From Succinivibrio faecicola (GTDB taxonomy: Bacteria; Pseudomonadota; Gammaproteobacteria; Enterobacterales; Succinivibrionaceae): a stretch of DNA of 64,000 bases. Position numbers and translations under genes: made by a program. Shown here piece by piece: positions 16,173-24,212 of the stretch. The stretch is from contig NZ_JAGFNY010000001.1 of the NCBI RefSeq assembly GCF_019448115.1, forward strand, positions 179,465-243,464. The letters run 5' to 3'. Each line of letters opens with the position of its first letter. Position 1 is the stretch's first letter. The notes below the pieces were generated by a model. The model searched no databases. It worked only from the letters and a program-made list of their open reading frames with translations, and was not told the origin of the DNA.

Positions 16173-17187
16173 TTGCAACCACTCCTTTAAACTCATGAAC
16201 ATAAGCCTTTTCCTTTAAGAAGGTAAGTACTGAATCGAATTGTGCTTTATCATTGCCTCTTAAGGAAATCAGAAGACGACCTAAAGGTTTTTGCTGGATA
16301 TATTCAATATTTCCTGCAATGATGCTCAGATCGATATTTGTAAAACGTCTTGAGACTTCAGAAATAACAGCTTCATAAGCGTTTTCTTCCTTAAAGGTAA
16401 TTAGGTACAGAGAATGCTCATGATCTAAAACTTCTTGTGGAACAACTCCATCAAAGCTTTTATTAATAAGATTCTTAGCTGCGTTACTAGTAGGACGGGC
16501 AAAGATATCATAGCTTGAACCAACCTCAACAAGCTTACCATGATCCATCACGGCAATCTTGTCAAAAAGACTCTTTGCAACTTCCATCTGATGAGTAATA
16601 AACAGAATGGTAATAGGATATGAATTCTTAATATTCTTTAAAGTCTGAACAACTTCTTTTGTATTATCAGGATCTAATGCTGAGGTTGCCTCATCGCACA
16701 AAAGAATCTCAGGATTGTTAGCTAAAGCTCTTGCGATGGCCACACGCTGTTTCTGACCACCAGATAAAGATGATGGATAAAGTTTTGCCTTATCAGATAA
16801 ACCAACTATTTTGAGTAATTCTAAAACTCTTAATGGGATCTCATTTTTAGGAGTTGATGAAGCCTTTAAAGCAAAAGCGACATTATCATAAACAGTTGCA
16901 TTCTTAACAAGATTGAAATGCTGGAAGATCATACCAATCTTCAAACGCAGGTTAGATAAAGCAGCTCCATCAAGAGATGTAATATCCTCACCATTTACAA
17001 AAACCTTGCCTGAAGATGGTCTTTGCAGTAAGTTTACTGTTCTTACAAGAGTTGATTTACCAGCACCTGATGAGCCTACAATACCGAAGAACTCACCTTT
17101 TTTTACCTCAAGTGTTACCTTGTCTACAGCAGTGAAGGTTTTATCATCACGAGTAAACTTGACACTTACATCTTCAAATCTAATCAT
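16165..17187 (-). CDS. metN: Methionine ABC transporter ATP-binding protein MetN
   Basis: 340 residues. ABC ATPase with Walker A GSSGAGKSTLV near residue 37, signature LSGGQKQRVAIARAL near 142, and Walker B LLCDEATSALDP. A C-terminal domain of about 75 residues corresponds to the NIL domain that binds methionine and shuts transport down when the cell is replete. Couples with MetI across an 8-base overlap. Confidence 0.96.
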   Translation of the reverse strand: MIRFEDVSVKFTRDDKTFTAVDKVTLEVKKGEFFGIVGSSGAGKSTLVRTVNLLQRPSSGKVFVNGEDITSLDGAALSNLRLKIGMIFQHFNLVKNATVYDNVAFALKASSTPKNEIPLRVLELLKIVGLSDKAKLYPSSLSGGQKQRVAIARALANNPEILLCDEATSALDPDNTKEVVQTLKNIKNSYPITILFITHQMEVAKSLFDKIAVMDHGKLVEVGSSYDIFARPTSNAAKNLINKSFDGVVPQEVLDHEHSLYLITFKEENAYEAVISEVSRRFTNIDLSIIAGNIEYIQQKPLGRLLISLRGNDKAQFDSVLTFLKEKAYVHEFKGVVANV

Positions 17188-17235
17188 TTTATTTTTCCTA
17201 GACTGATTTTTATTAGTTATAGTAATTAAAAATTC

Positions 17236-18087
17236 TTATTTAGCAGCAGGCCACCACTGTGGTCTTGTAAAGGCATCAAAATTCTTATCATTTTCAATAC
17301 TCTTAACAAACTCATCAGAGGTTACTGCATCCTTGAAAAGCTTACCTATGGTGTTCTCGTTTTTCTTTGCAACAGCAACAACATTCTTGATAGGCTCTGA
17401 CACATCTTCAACACCTAAAGCCTTTGAGTAATCAAGATTTGATGCATATGCATAGTTACCTGGAATAAAGCCTGCAGCAATACTATCAAGTGATCTTGAA
17501 ATCTGAGCTGCTTCCATTGGAACGAAAACATAATTCTTCTTGTTTTCATCAATATCAGCAATAGATGCCTTCTGCTCTGACTTCTCATCCTTTAATGTAA
17601 TAATTCCAAGTTTCTTGGCAATACCTAAAGCACGTGATAAGTTAACAGCATCTGTAGGAATACCAATCTTTGAATTTTCTGGTAATTCATCAAATGACTT
17701 GTATTGATCAGAGAAAACGCCAAGACCTAAAGTTGGAACATTAATAACAGATGTTAGCTTTAACCCCTGATTCTGAACAATTGAATCAAGATAACGCTGA
17801 TGCTGCATGAGATTTACATCAATATCACCAGCATCCAAAGCAGCATCTGGCTGAACATAATCTGTAAATTCAACAAACTCAATCTTGTAGCCTTTAGCTT
17901 CAATAATAGGACGAATATGCTTATCAATCATTCCTCTGTAAGGGCCAGGAACAACGCCAACCTTAATAACAGAAGGAATGCCGTTTTCATCAACTGATGC
18001 GCTCTTTTTATCGTCACCACAGGAAACAACAGCTAAAGATAAAGAACTAACAAGAAAAACCTTAGATAAATACTTTAATAGCTTCAT
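17236..18087 (-). CDS. metQ: Methionine-binding lipoprotein MetQ (NlpA family)
   Basis: 283 residues from ATG 18087, chosen because AGGAG lies before it and a lipoprotein signal follows directly with lipobox VVSC. The mature part has the NlpA pattern: IKVGVVPGPYRGMIDKHI, then NLMQHQRYLD and IGIPTDAVNLSRAL. It captures methionine in the periplasm for MetNI. Leads the operon metQ-metN-metI-GlcD-aminotransferase. Confidence 0.95.
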   Translation of the reverse strand: MKLLKYLSKVFLVSSLSLAVVSCGDDKKSASVDENGIPSVIKVGVVPGPYRGMIDKHIRPIIEAKGYKIEFVEFTDYVQPDAALDAGDIDVNLMQHQRYLDSIVQNQGLKLTSVINVPTLGLGVFSDQYKSFDELPENSKIGIPTDAVNLSRALGIAKKLGIITLKDEKSEQKASIADIDENKKNYVFVPMEAAQISRSLDSIAAGFIPGNYAYASNLDYSKALGVEDVSEPIKNVVAVAKKNENTIGKLFKDAVTSDEFVKSIENDKNFDAFTRPQWWPAAK

Positions 18088-18202
18088 ATAACAATCTCCT
18101 GTTTTAAATACATATAGAAGCAAACAATGCGTACATAATACAAAATCTATAAAAATTAACTAATACTATTTATCAATAGGTATATATAAGAATTTCCTAT
18201 AA

Positions 18203-18226
18203 CTTAAAAATAACGTCTAAAAAGCT
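18203..18226 (-). promoter_or_regulatory. Weak MetJ-box candidate upstream of metQ
   Basis: On the minus strand the bases read AGCTTTTT-AGACGTTA-TTTTTAAG in three 8-base steps. The middle step matches the MetJ metbox AGACGTCT at six of eight positions, the first at four. It is 116-139 bases before the metQ ATG. No SAM-riboswitch structure is evident. Confidence 0.3.
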
Positions 18227-19088
18227 TTAAAACGCATATGCACAGCGATGATGAATAATGAGTCATAAAAATAGAGTAGTTGCCAAATCTGATCAATTTA
18301 GAAGAAATAAAGAAAACCGAATAAATAATACTTAAAAGAAAGAATAAATAATCAAAATAACAAATTGTTAGATATTAGTTATAAACAAATATAATCATAT
18401 AATTTTAAAGAATATCTAAATTACATTTGTAATGTTTTATATTACATTACTTTACATTGAATTTTTATTCACCCCACACATAAACCCCAATCCGTTTTCA
18501 TATCATTTTTAAAACACAATAATTTTGTAATTAAATTTCATTTCAATAATTACATTTTTAAAAGTATACTTTCACAAATTTCATTTTTATAAAATTTAAC
18601 TAATAATACACATAAATATATTTAGAATATTTCATATTTATATATCATAAAATAATATATTTATATTGCATTTCAGTTAGTTATCTATTGTCTATTGTTT
18701 TAATATATATAAATATACGTAAAAATTTATAGTTCTTTCATTTACATATTTATAAATTTTCACTTTCATATTTTCAACAAGAATAGGGCCAATTTGATAT
18801 AGTGACTTTCATTTTTTTTGTTTTTTTTAAATTAGACTGCTCTTTTTTATACTTTATATTTGAAAAGGTAATAAGTAGAATTTATGGAATGTTAAAAAAA
18901 TTTTATTACTTTTGTCACAATGTTGTTTAAAGACCATATCCAAAAACAGATCACTTTCTTTAAAATAACATTTAAAGACTGATCGTGTTAAACATTAAAA
19001 ATGTAATATGTCTTATTTATTACATGCAGTCGTACAACATAAGGACTTTCTACTCTATTGAGTAGTTTATTTAAGAATTAAATTTTAT
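18227..19088. other. Long AT-rich intergenic stretch
   Basis: Nearly 0.9 kb without a credible gene, strongly AT-rich. The only clear structure is a small hairpin at 19050-19065 (CTACTC-TATT-GAGTAG) followed on the plus strand by TTTATTT, which could be a weak plus-strand terminator for an unseen short transcript. Confidence 0.5.
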
Positions 19089-19180
19089 AAAAAAAAGACC
19101 AGAAAATGGTCGAGAATGGATCTAAAAGATCTACAGCAAATAAACGATAAAAGGTCACTTTGTGGCCTTTTATTGTATCT
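19089..19180 (-). ncRNA. Small-RNA candidate, unit 1 of a homologous pair
   Basis: Minus-strand order is: ATTTGCTGTAG, a short hairpin (GATC/GATC arms), CCATTCTC, a GACC-loop-GGTC hairpin at 19097-19111, then TTTTTTTT at 19089-19096. The same order with different stem sequences occurs at 19316-19395. A TATAGAGTAGT -10-like element lies near 19185-19195, which would give a transcript of about 95 bases. An upstream hairpin AAAAGGTCAC/GTGGCCTTTT at 19149-19171 may be its 5' stem or a plus-strand terminator. No known family recognised. Confidence 0.5.
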
Positions 19181-19315
19181 GCACTACTCTATAATCAACA
19201 ACCACTCTAACGTATTGCACGTCTATTAGACTACTCTATATTCATTTATCTGGATTCTTATCATTTAAACACATTTGAATGTTGTATTAATGCTAAAAGA
19301 TATGATTATAAAGAT

Positions 19316-19403
19316 AAAAAAAATCCCTCTGAGATGGAGCGTCTCAAAGGGAGAGAATGGTCTTAACTAACGTTAAGAACTACAGCAAATTAGGAGAAAA
19401 CTG
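19316..19403 (-). ncRNA. Small-RNA candidate, unit 2 of a homologous pair
   Basis: Minus strand: ATTTGCTGTAG, a hairpin with arms TCTTAAC/GTTAAGA, CCATTCTC, then a long terminator stem TCCCT-TGAGA paired with TCTCA-AGGGA (19324-19352) and TTTTTTTT at 19316-19323. It shares both conserved single-stranded blocks and the eight-T tail with unit 1, while the stems differ in sequence but keep pairing. It starts at the stop codon of the 199-residue gene, so it could be that gene's 3' UTR processed into a small RNA, and it serves as its terminator in any case. Confidence 0.5.
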
Positions 19404-20003
19404 TTATGCATATTTGAGCATATGCTCTTCGTACCTGCATACATATTCAGGTGCGACTCTAATCATCATTCCGTTTGAAAATCCTCTATTCTCCATTACT
19501 TCAAGCTCTTCACTAAGCAGCATTAATCTTACAAGTCCATCTGCATCCTTTTCATCAAGAACAATGCAGTGACCGTAATTACCGTTTTTTGAATAAATAT
19601 TCACAAACATTCCTTTGCCAGGAACAATCTGTCTGCTTGACACAGGAGTAAAGAATTTTGAATAAGGGCAACCGACTCTTGCAAAGCGCATACATGCTAC
19701 TGCTCTTAGTCCGATTGAAAGAACTGTACCTTCATCGCTTATCAGCTTTGAGATACCGTCTTGGTATTCTGTTAACAAATTTGCATCAAATACACAGAAA
19801 GGCTCATTATTTTCAGGCCTTACATCTAAATCATCTACTCTGTAGTTAGTATCTAACTGGTAGCTTTCGCCATCATCTGTTGTAAGATTGATTACCAGTT
19901 TGCCATTGTTGTACGACCAGGTACAGTTGTGAGATGGATTTATAATCATTTGTATTTGCTGCCTTTTTATAGTGTTTTTGAAATTATTGTAATCTATTTT
20001 CAT
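19404..20003 (-). CDS. Hypothetical protein, 199 residues
   Basis: Soluble-looking protein with no signal or membrane segment and no family that I recognise. It begins MKIDYNNFKNTIKRQQ, has a beta-rich first half (WSYNNGKLVINLTTDDGESY) and a central CMRFARVGCPY segment with two cysteines. The second half includes GHCIVLDEKDADGLVRLMLL. Translation start is the only nearby ATG. Isolated between a long AT-rich gap and a divergent lipoprotein gene. Confidence 0.6.
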   Translation of the reverse strand: MKIDYNNFKNTIKRQQIQMIINPSHNCTWSYNNGKLVINLTTDDGESYQLDTNYRVDDLDVRPENNEPFCVFDANLLTEYQDGISKLISDEGTVLSIGLRAVACMRFARVGCPYSKFFTPVSSRQIVPGKGMFVNIYSKNGNYGHCIVLDEKDADGLVRLMLLSEELEVMENRGFSNGMMIRVAPEYVCRYEEHMLKYA

Positions 20004-20287
20004 TTTATATTATGTTTTTCAAAAAATAAACTAAAAATAACCAAAATTTATTAAATCATGATCTCTGGATCACATATCAAGGCATTTTCAAATGTAATGA
20101 ATATTTCTTAACAGCATGTTTTACTATTATTACTTTTCATTACTGCTCTTTTCGTTTTTTATTATATTTTTGATTATTTAGCTTTTTATTAGTTAATATG
20201 CATAAATTACTTATTTACTGACATAGAGCAATTTTTTTTTAATGTTTCTAGGAGTAAAATGAATCTATATTCTTTAAGGAGTTAATT

Positions 20288-20722
20288 ATGTTAAAACGTC
20301 TATTTAATCTTTTTTCTGTAGTTACTTTAGTACTTTCTGTATTTACTATTGCAGCATGCTCTGATTCAAAACCATATGAAAAGGTTGCTGTTACCTATAT
20401 GGAAGCTGTTTTTCAAGCTGATACAGATACTGTTCTTGATACTATCTATATCAAGGATAAACGTTCTGAAAAGGAACAGCGCAAGAAAGCTGAAGAAAAA
20501 CTAAATGCTTTCTTACCAGAAGTAGCTAAAGATATGGAAGCAAAAGCAGGTGGTGTTAAGAGCGTTGAGGTTCTTAAGTCTGAATTAAATGAGGCTCAGG
20601 ATACTGCAAAGGTAACTGTACAAATCAACTATAAGAAAAAGTTCAACAACGCAACTAATGAAAAGGTTACATTAACCGTTGTTAAGGTTGAAGAAGACTG
20701 GAAGGTTATTCCAAATCTATAA
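20288..20722 (+). CDS. Lipoprotein with DUF4878/NTF2-like fold
   Basis: 144 residues: lipoprotein signal with lipobox IAAC near residue 24, then a small alpha+beta domain (YMEAVFQADTDTVLDTIYIK, later AKVTVQINYKKKF and the closing VEEDWKVIPNL). The DxxWKV ending and overall size match DUF4878-type NTF2-like lipoproteins of unknown role. Good start with AAGGAG (TTTAAGGAGTTAATTATG). Monocistronic, ending at the hairpin at 20748. Confidence 0.8.
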   Translation: MLKRLFNLFSVVTLVLSVFTIAACSDSKPYEKVAVTYMEAVFQADTDTVLDTIYIKDKRSEKEQRKKAEEKLNAFLPEVAKDMEAKAGGVKSVEVLKSELNEAQDTAKVTVQINYKKKFNNATNEKVTLTVVKVEEDWKVIPNL

Positions 20723-20747
20723 CTATTTCTTATAAACATTTCATTTA

Positions 20748-20769
20748 ATAGAGGATCTTGATCCTCTAT
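20748..20769 (+). terminator. Terminator of the DUF4878-like lipoprotein gene
   Basis: Perfect ten-base stem ATAGAGGATC / GATCCTCTAT with a two-base loop, 26 bases after the stop, followed by TCTTGTC. The T-run is weak, but stem and position fit. Confidence 0.65.
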
Positions 20770-20809
20770 TCTTGTCATAAAATACTAATGCAATCTTATT
20801 ATTTATTTG

Positions 20810-20893
20810 CAGACTGACAAACTCGATGCTAGACCGAAGTTACGTGATTCTCGAGACTTGTGACAGGAAGGTCATATATGGCCTTTAACAAGA
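20810..20893 (+). ncRNA. Structured leader or small-RNA candidate before the YiiX-like gene
   Basis: The bases can pair as ACAA-(2)-CTCGA with TCGAG-(2)-TTGT around an internal loop (about 20817-20864). A second hairpin AAGGTCA-TAT-ATGGCCTT at 20869-20886 follows, then an AT-rich ATTTTTT at 20893. The gene downstream has a poor ribosome site, so the structure could regulate it. No riboswitch class recognised. Confidence 0.3.
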
Positions 20894-20918
20894 ATTTTTT
20901 ACTGATTCATATCAGAAT

Positions 20919-21560
20919 ATGAAAATCAAAATACTCTACACATATCTGTTTTGCTTTCTGTTCGTGCTTTTTCTTGCAGGAATTATTTTTACTTTCCAAA
21001 AATCAGATCCTGAAAATATAAGACCAAGAGAACTTGATACAGCCATAACTGAAAAAATTAAGATTGGTGATCTTGTATTAAGAGAGGGAACTTCCGTTCA
21101 AAGTCAGATTATTTCGCAGTTATCTGACAGTAAGTTTAGTCATATTGGCATTATCACATCTGTTGGAGATGTAATTTTAGTAACTCATGCTTCAAATGAT
21201 GAAGAAACTAATGAAGCTGTAAGTGAGACAACTCTTGATGAATTCATTTCTTTTGATCTTGCACACTCAGTAAGGATCATAAGATTAAAAAACATACCAG
21301 TTAATGTAAGAGAAAAGATAGCATTAAACGCAAAACAGAAAATTGGTCAGAAATTCTATCTTGTATCAGACAGTATGAGCAACAGTGATAAAAGAATGTA
21401 CTGTACTACCCTAATCTACGATGCTATCAGACAGGAGCTCCCTGAATTTACTCTTAAATGGAAGACTATTAATATGCCAGCAATTAATGGAGCCTTTTTG
21501 ATGCCTTCTGCCTTTCTTGAGACTGATAATGAATTAATCTATTCATCAGAGCAAAAATAA
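20919..21560 (+). CDS. YiiX/YebB-like permuted NlpC/P60 cysteine peptidase
   Basis: 213 residues. A single N-terminal membrane anchor (residues about 5-27) is followed by a papain-like permuted domain. IKIGDLVLREG is the entry strand, KFSHIGIIT holds the catalytic His near residue 77, and RMYCTTLIYDAI holds the catalytic Cys near 166. This is the YiiX/YaeF family, acting on peptidoglycan stem peptides or lipid/thioester bonds; the substrate is not visible. The ribosome site is weak and the leader is structured. It ends at a bidirectional terminator shared with the porin genes. Confidence 0.82.
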   Translation: MKIKILYTYLFCFLFVLFLAGIIFTFQKSDPENIRPRELDTAITEKIKIGDLVLREGTSVQSQIISQLSDSKFSHIGIITSVGDVILVTHASNDEETNEAVSETTLDEFISFDLAHSVRIIRLKNIPVNVREKIALNAKQKIGQKFYLVSDSMSNSDKRMYCTTLIYDAIRQELPEFTLKWKTINMPAINGAFLMPSAFLETDNELIYSSEQK

Positions 21561-21588
21561 AACCTGAAAGATCACTCCTCCAGGTTTT
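21559..21588. terminator. Bidirectional terminator between YiiX-like gene and porin 1
   Basis: Perfect eight-base stem AAAACCTG / CAGGTTTT with a 14-base loop. On the minus strand it is followed by ATTTTTGC; on the plus strand the arm ends in TTTT. It lies directly between two convergent genes. Confidence 0.72.
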
Positions 21589-21614
21589 ACGACTTTGTTT
21601 AAAAGAATTTCTTA

Positions 21615-22724
21615 TTAGAAGGTATATCTTGCACCAGCTGATAACTGAGTGCCTCGATTTAACTTATCCTTACCGTTTATTGGGTTAATTGAGGTTCTCT
21701 TATCATCTGAGCCAGCATCGAACTCAGCTTCGGTCCATACCTTGAAGTTACTGTTGAATGCGTAACGTACCTGTAATGGAACACGCTTGAAGGTATAATC
21801 TTCTTCTTTACCGTTATATTTGTTGATTGTTGCCTGCATGTGATTGTAACCTGCGATAAGAGCAACGCCACTATCGAAGCTATAACCTACAACAAGCTCA
21901 TAGCCTTTTAACACCTGCTCTTTAAGTGCAGTTGCAGAAAGCTTATTAAATTCAGAGTCATATCTGTATGCAGAGCCTGCTAGATATAAACCAGTTGTTG
22001 GTAATCCCCAAGCTACAGATGCTACAGTATGCTTTGCATCAGCAAAATCAAATTCATCTCTGCCTTTTACATCATCATCCTGGCCCTTTAAGTAAGAATA
22101 GCCAGCCTTAACTGATAATGGACCAAAGCATACATTGTCAAAGGTGTAACCTGCTGCTGCGCCGTAGCCACTTTCAACATCTAACTTCTTACCAAAAACT
22201 TTGATATCATCTGATGCGATCTGAGCATGAACAGAGCCAAAGAAACCGCTGTTATTAATGTCATAGCGGATAATACCATTGCGGCGATCACCGTTTAAAC
22301 CAAAATCATTCTGAATATCGATATCCTCATAAATATCGGTTGCTGTATGAACAGCACGGTTTACATCGAAGGTCTTACCGCCAATAACCTTACCAAACTT
22401 GCCAAAATCAGCACCAACATACTGCTCACGAGAAGCAATTTTGTCGCCTATCTTAGCGCTGTGACCATCTGCCATATCCCACTCAGTGAATGCAATTGCT
22501 GACAGATAATCTAAAACCTTGGTTTTACCAGACATTGACAAACGTGCAGAATTAACAAGTGAATCATCATGCTCACCTGCATAATTGTAATGACCGTTGA
22601 ATGCAACAGCCTGTACTCTACCGCCAATGGCAAGTGTAGTACCATCCTTATCGTATACTGTAGCAGCATTAGCAACCATACCAAGTGTTGCTAAGCTAAC
22701 TGCAAGAGCTAGTGACTTTTTCAT
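21615..22724 (-). CDS. Gram-negative porin 1
   Basis: 369 residues with a signal peptide (MKKSLALAVSLATLGMVANA), then TVYDKDGTTLAIGGRVQAVA, the usual first strands of OmpC/PhoE-type trimeric porins. About 16 amphipathic strands follow, and the terminal strand GARYTF ends in Phe as required by the BAM complex. Strongly similar to porin 2, with related phrases such as YVGADFGKFGKVIGGKTFD. Tandem duplicates commonly differ in pore charge and regulation. Confidence 0.9.
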   Translation of the reverse strand: MKKSLALAVSLATLGMVANAATVYDKDGTTLAIGGRVQAVAFNGHYNYAGEHDDSLVNSARLSMSGKTKVLDYLSAIAFTEWDMADGHSAKIGDKIASREQYVGADFGKFGKVIGGKTFDVNRAVHTATDIYEDIDIQNDFGLNGDRRNGIIRYDINNSGFFGSVHAQIASDDIKVFGKKLDVESGYGAAAGYTFDNVCFGPLSVKAGYSYLKGQDDDVKGRDEFDFADAKHTVASVAWGLPTTGLYLAGSAYRYDSEFNKLSATALKEQVLKGYELVVGYSFDSGVALIAGYNHMQATINKYNGKEEDYTFKRVPLQVRYAFNSNFKVWTEAEFDAGSDDKRTSINPINGKDKLNRGTQLSAGARYTF

Positions 22725-22848
22725 AATATTTCCAATATTTATATATAATTACTGATGATAGTATTTTATGCCAATTAACTGAAGATCTAGTAATTTAAGT
22801 TTAAAAAGTAAAAGCTGTATCACAACAAATTTATGCCCAAAAAAACAA

Positions 22849-22868
22849 ACCCCGACATTAGCCGGGGT
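22849..22868 (-). terminator. Terminator of porin 2
   Basis: Stem ACCCCG / CGGGGT with an eight-base loop. On the minus strand it is followed by TTGTTTTTTTGGGC. It lies 29 bases after the porin 2 stop and so separates the two porin transcripts. Confidence 0.8.
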
Positions 22869-22897
22869 CATTATTATTCTATAAGATAGAAAATATC

Positions 22898-23992
22898 TTA
22901 GAAGGTGTAACGTGCACCAACTGAGAACTTAGTACCTCTATCTTCCTTAGAATAGTGAACATCTTCATTAGCGTATGAATTTGAGTTTGCATCGAACTCA
23001 GCTTCAGTCCAGATGTTGAATGAAGGAGCTACCTGATAGTTAACTAATACAGGAACACGGCGTACAACCTTTGATGGAGTTACGCCATTAACATTCTTGA
23101 TCTTAGAATCTCTAACTTCGTAACCTGCTAAAACATTTAAACCAAAGTCAAAAGTGTAGCCTGCTACTAACTCATAGCCCTTAACGTGCTCGTTGCTACC
23201 GTATACATCAGCACGACCATCGTTTGAAGTCTTGTGGTGAGTATTGTATAAAGCAGCTAAGTATAGACCTGAATCTAAAGAACCCCAGGTTACAGAGAAT
23301 GCTGAACCCTTGAACTCTTTAAAGTTGTTGATGTAAGTATCAGTTTCATCGTCCTGACCTTCAACGTAGGTGAAACCACCCTTGAATGCTAATGGGCCGA
23401 ATACAACATTATCAAAGGTATAACCTGCTGATGCTGCATACCCCTGCTCAACCTCTAATTCTTTGCCTGCAACAAGAGCGTTATTAGATGCTGTATTGAA
23501 TGATGCAGATGCAAAGAAACCGTTGTTGTCAAATTCATAACGGAACATACCGGTACGACGATCAGCTGCAGTTGCATTGTCAATACATGCAGTATCTTCA
23601 AATACGTCGGTTGCAGCCTGAACAGCATATAAAGCATCAAATGCCTTACCAGCTAAGATTTTACCAAATGAACCAAAATCTGCACCAACATACTGATCAC
23701 GTGTGTTGATTGAATCGCCAGTTGCAGCTTTGTTGCCATCAGCCATATTCCACTCTGAGAATGCGAATACTGAAACATAATCATTTATCTTGGTGTTACC
23801 AGATAAGTTTAAACGAGCTGAATTTACTAAGCCTGCATCATGATCACCTGCGGTTTCATATGCACCATTGTAAGCTACAGACTGAACACGACCGCCAACT
23901 GCGAATGAAGTGTTATCCTTATCATATACAGTTACAGCACTTGCGTTAGTTGCTGCAAAAGCTACTGCTAAAGCTAATAAAGACTTTTTCAT
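22898..23992 (-). CDS. Gram-negative porin 2
   Basis: 364 residues; signal peptide MKKSLLALAVAFAATNASA, first strand TVYDKDNTSFAVGGRVQSVA, central YVGADFGSFGKILAGKAFD, and C-terminal SVGARYTF. Paralogue of the porin just downstream; differences concentrate in loop regions. It carries GAGGAATATATT before the ATG. Outer-membrane channel for small hydrophilic solutes. Confidence 0.9.
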   Translation of the reverse strand: MKKSLLALAVAFAATNASAVTVYDKDNTSFAVGGRVQSVAYNGAYETAGDHDAGLVNSARLNLSGNTKINDYVSVFAFSEWNMADGNKAATGDSINTRDQYVGADFGSFGKILAGKAFDALYAVQAATDVFEDTACIDNATAADRRTGMFRYEFDNNGFFASASFNTASNNALVAGKELEVEQGYAASAGYTFDNVVFGPLAFKGGFTYVEGQDDETDTYINNFKEFKGSAFSVTWGSLDSGLYLAALYNTHHKTSNDGRADVYGSNEHVKGYELVAGYTFDFGLNVLAGYEVRDSKIKNVNGVTPSKVVRRVPVLVNYQVAPSFNIWTEAEFDANSNSYANEDVHYSKEDRGTKFSVGARYTF

Positions 23993-24148
23993 AATATATT
24001 CCTCATTATGTTTAATTATGTAATGTTAACCACATCACAACAATAATTTAATTTAAATTTTACAAACTGTCAATATTATTTGACCATTGTTGCATTTTTA
24101 GTTGTTTTTGATGTTTTTGCAATATTAGTGTGCATTCACTAAAAAAAA

Positions 24149-24176
24149 TCTGACATTTCAGATTGATAATGTCAGA
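24149..24176 (-). terminator. Terminator of the pepN-DUF2835-pyrD unit
   Basis: Perfect eight-base stem TCTGACAT / ATGTCAGA with a 12-base loop; on the minus strand it is followed by eight T residues. It lies 37 bases after the pyrD stop. Confidence 0.82.
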
Positions 24177-24212
24177 TGTTAATAAAACTAAAAATTTAAT
24201 TTACAAATGCAC

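Noticed and set aside
18088..18300. SAM riboswitch before metQ
   Set aside because: No multi-helix junction or conserved core is visible; a weak MetJ-like site is the only candidate.
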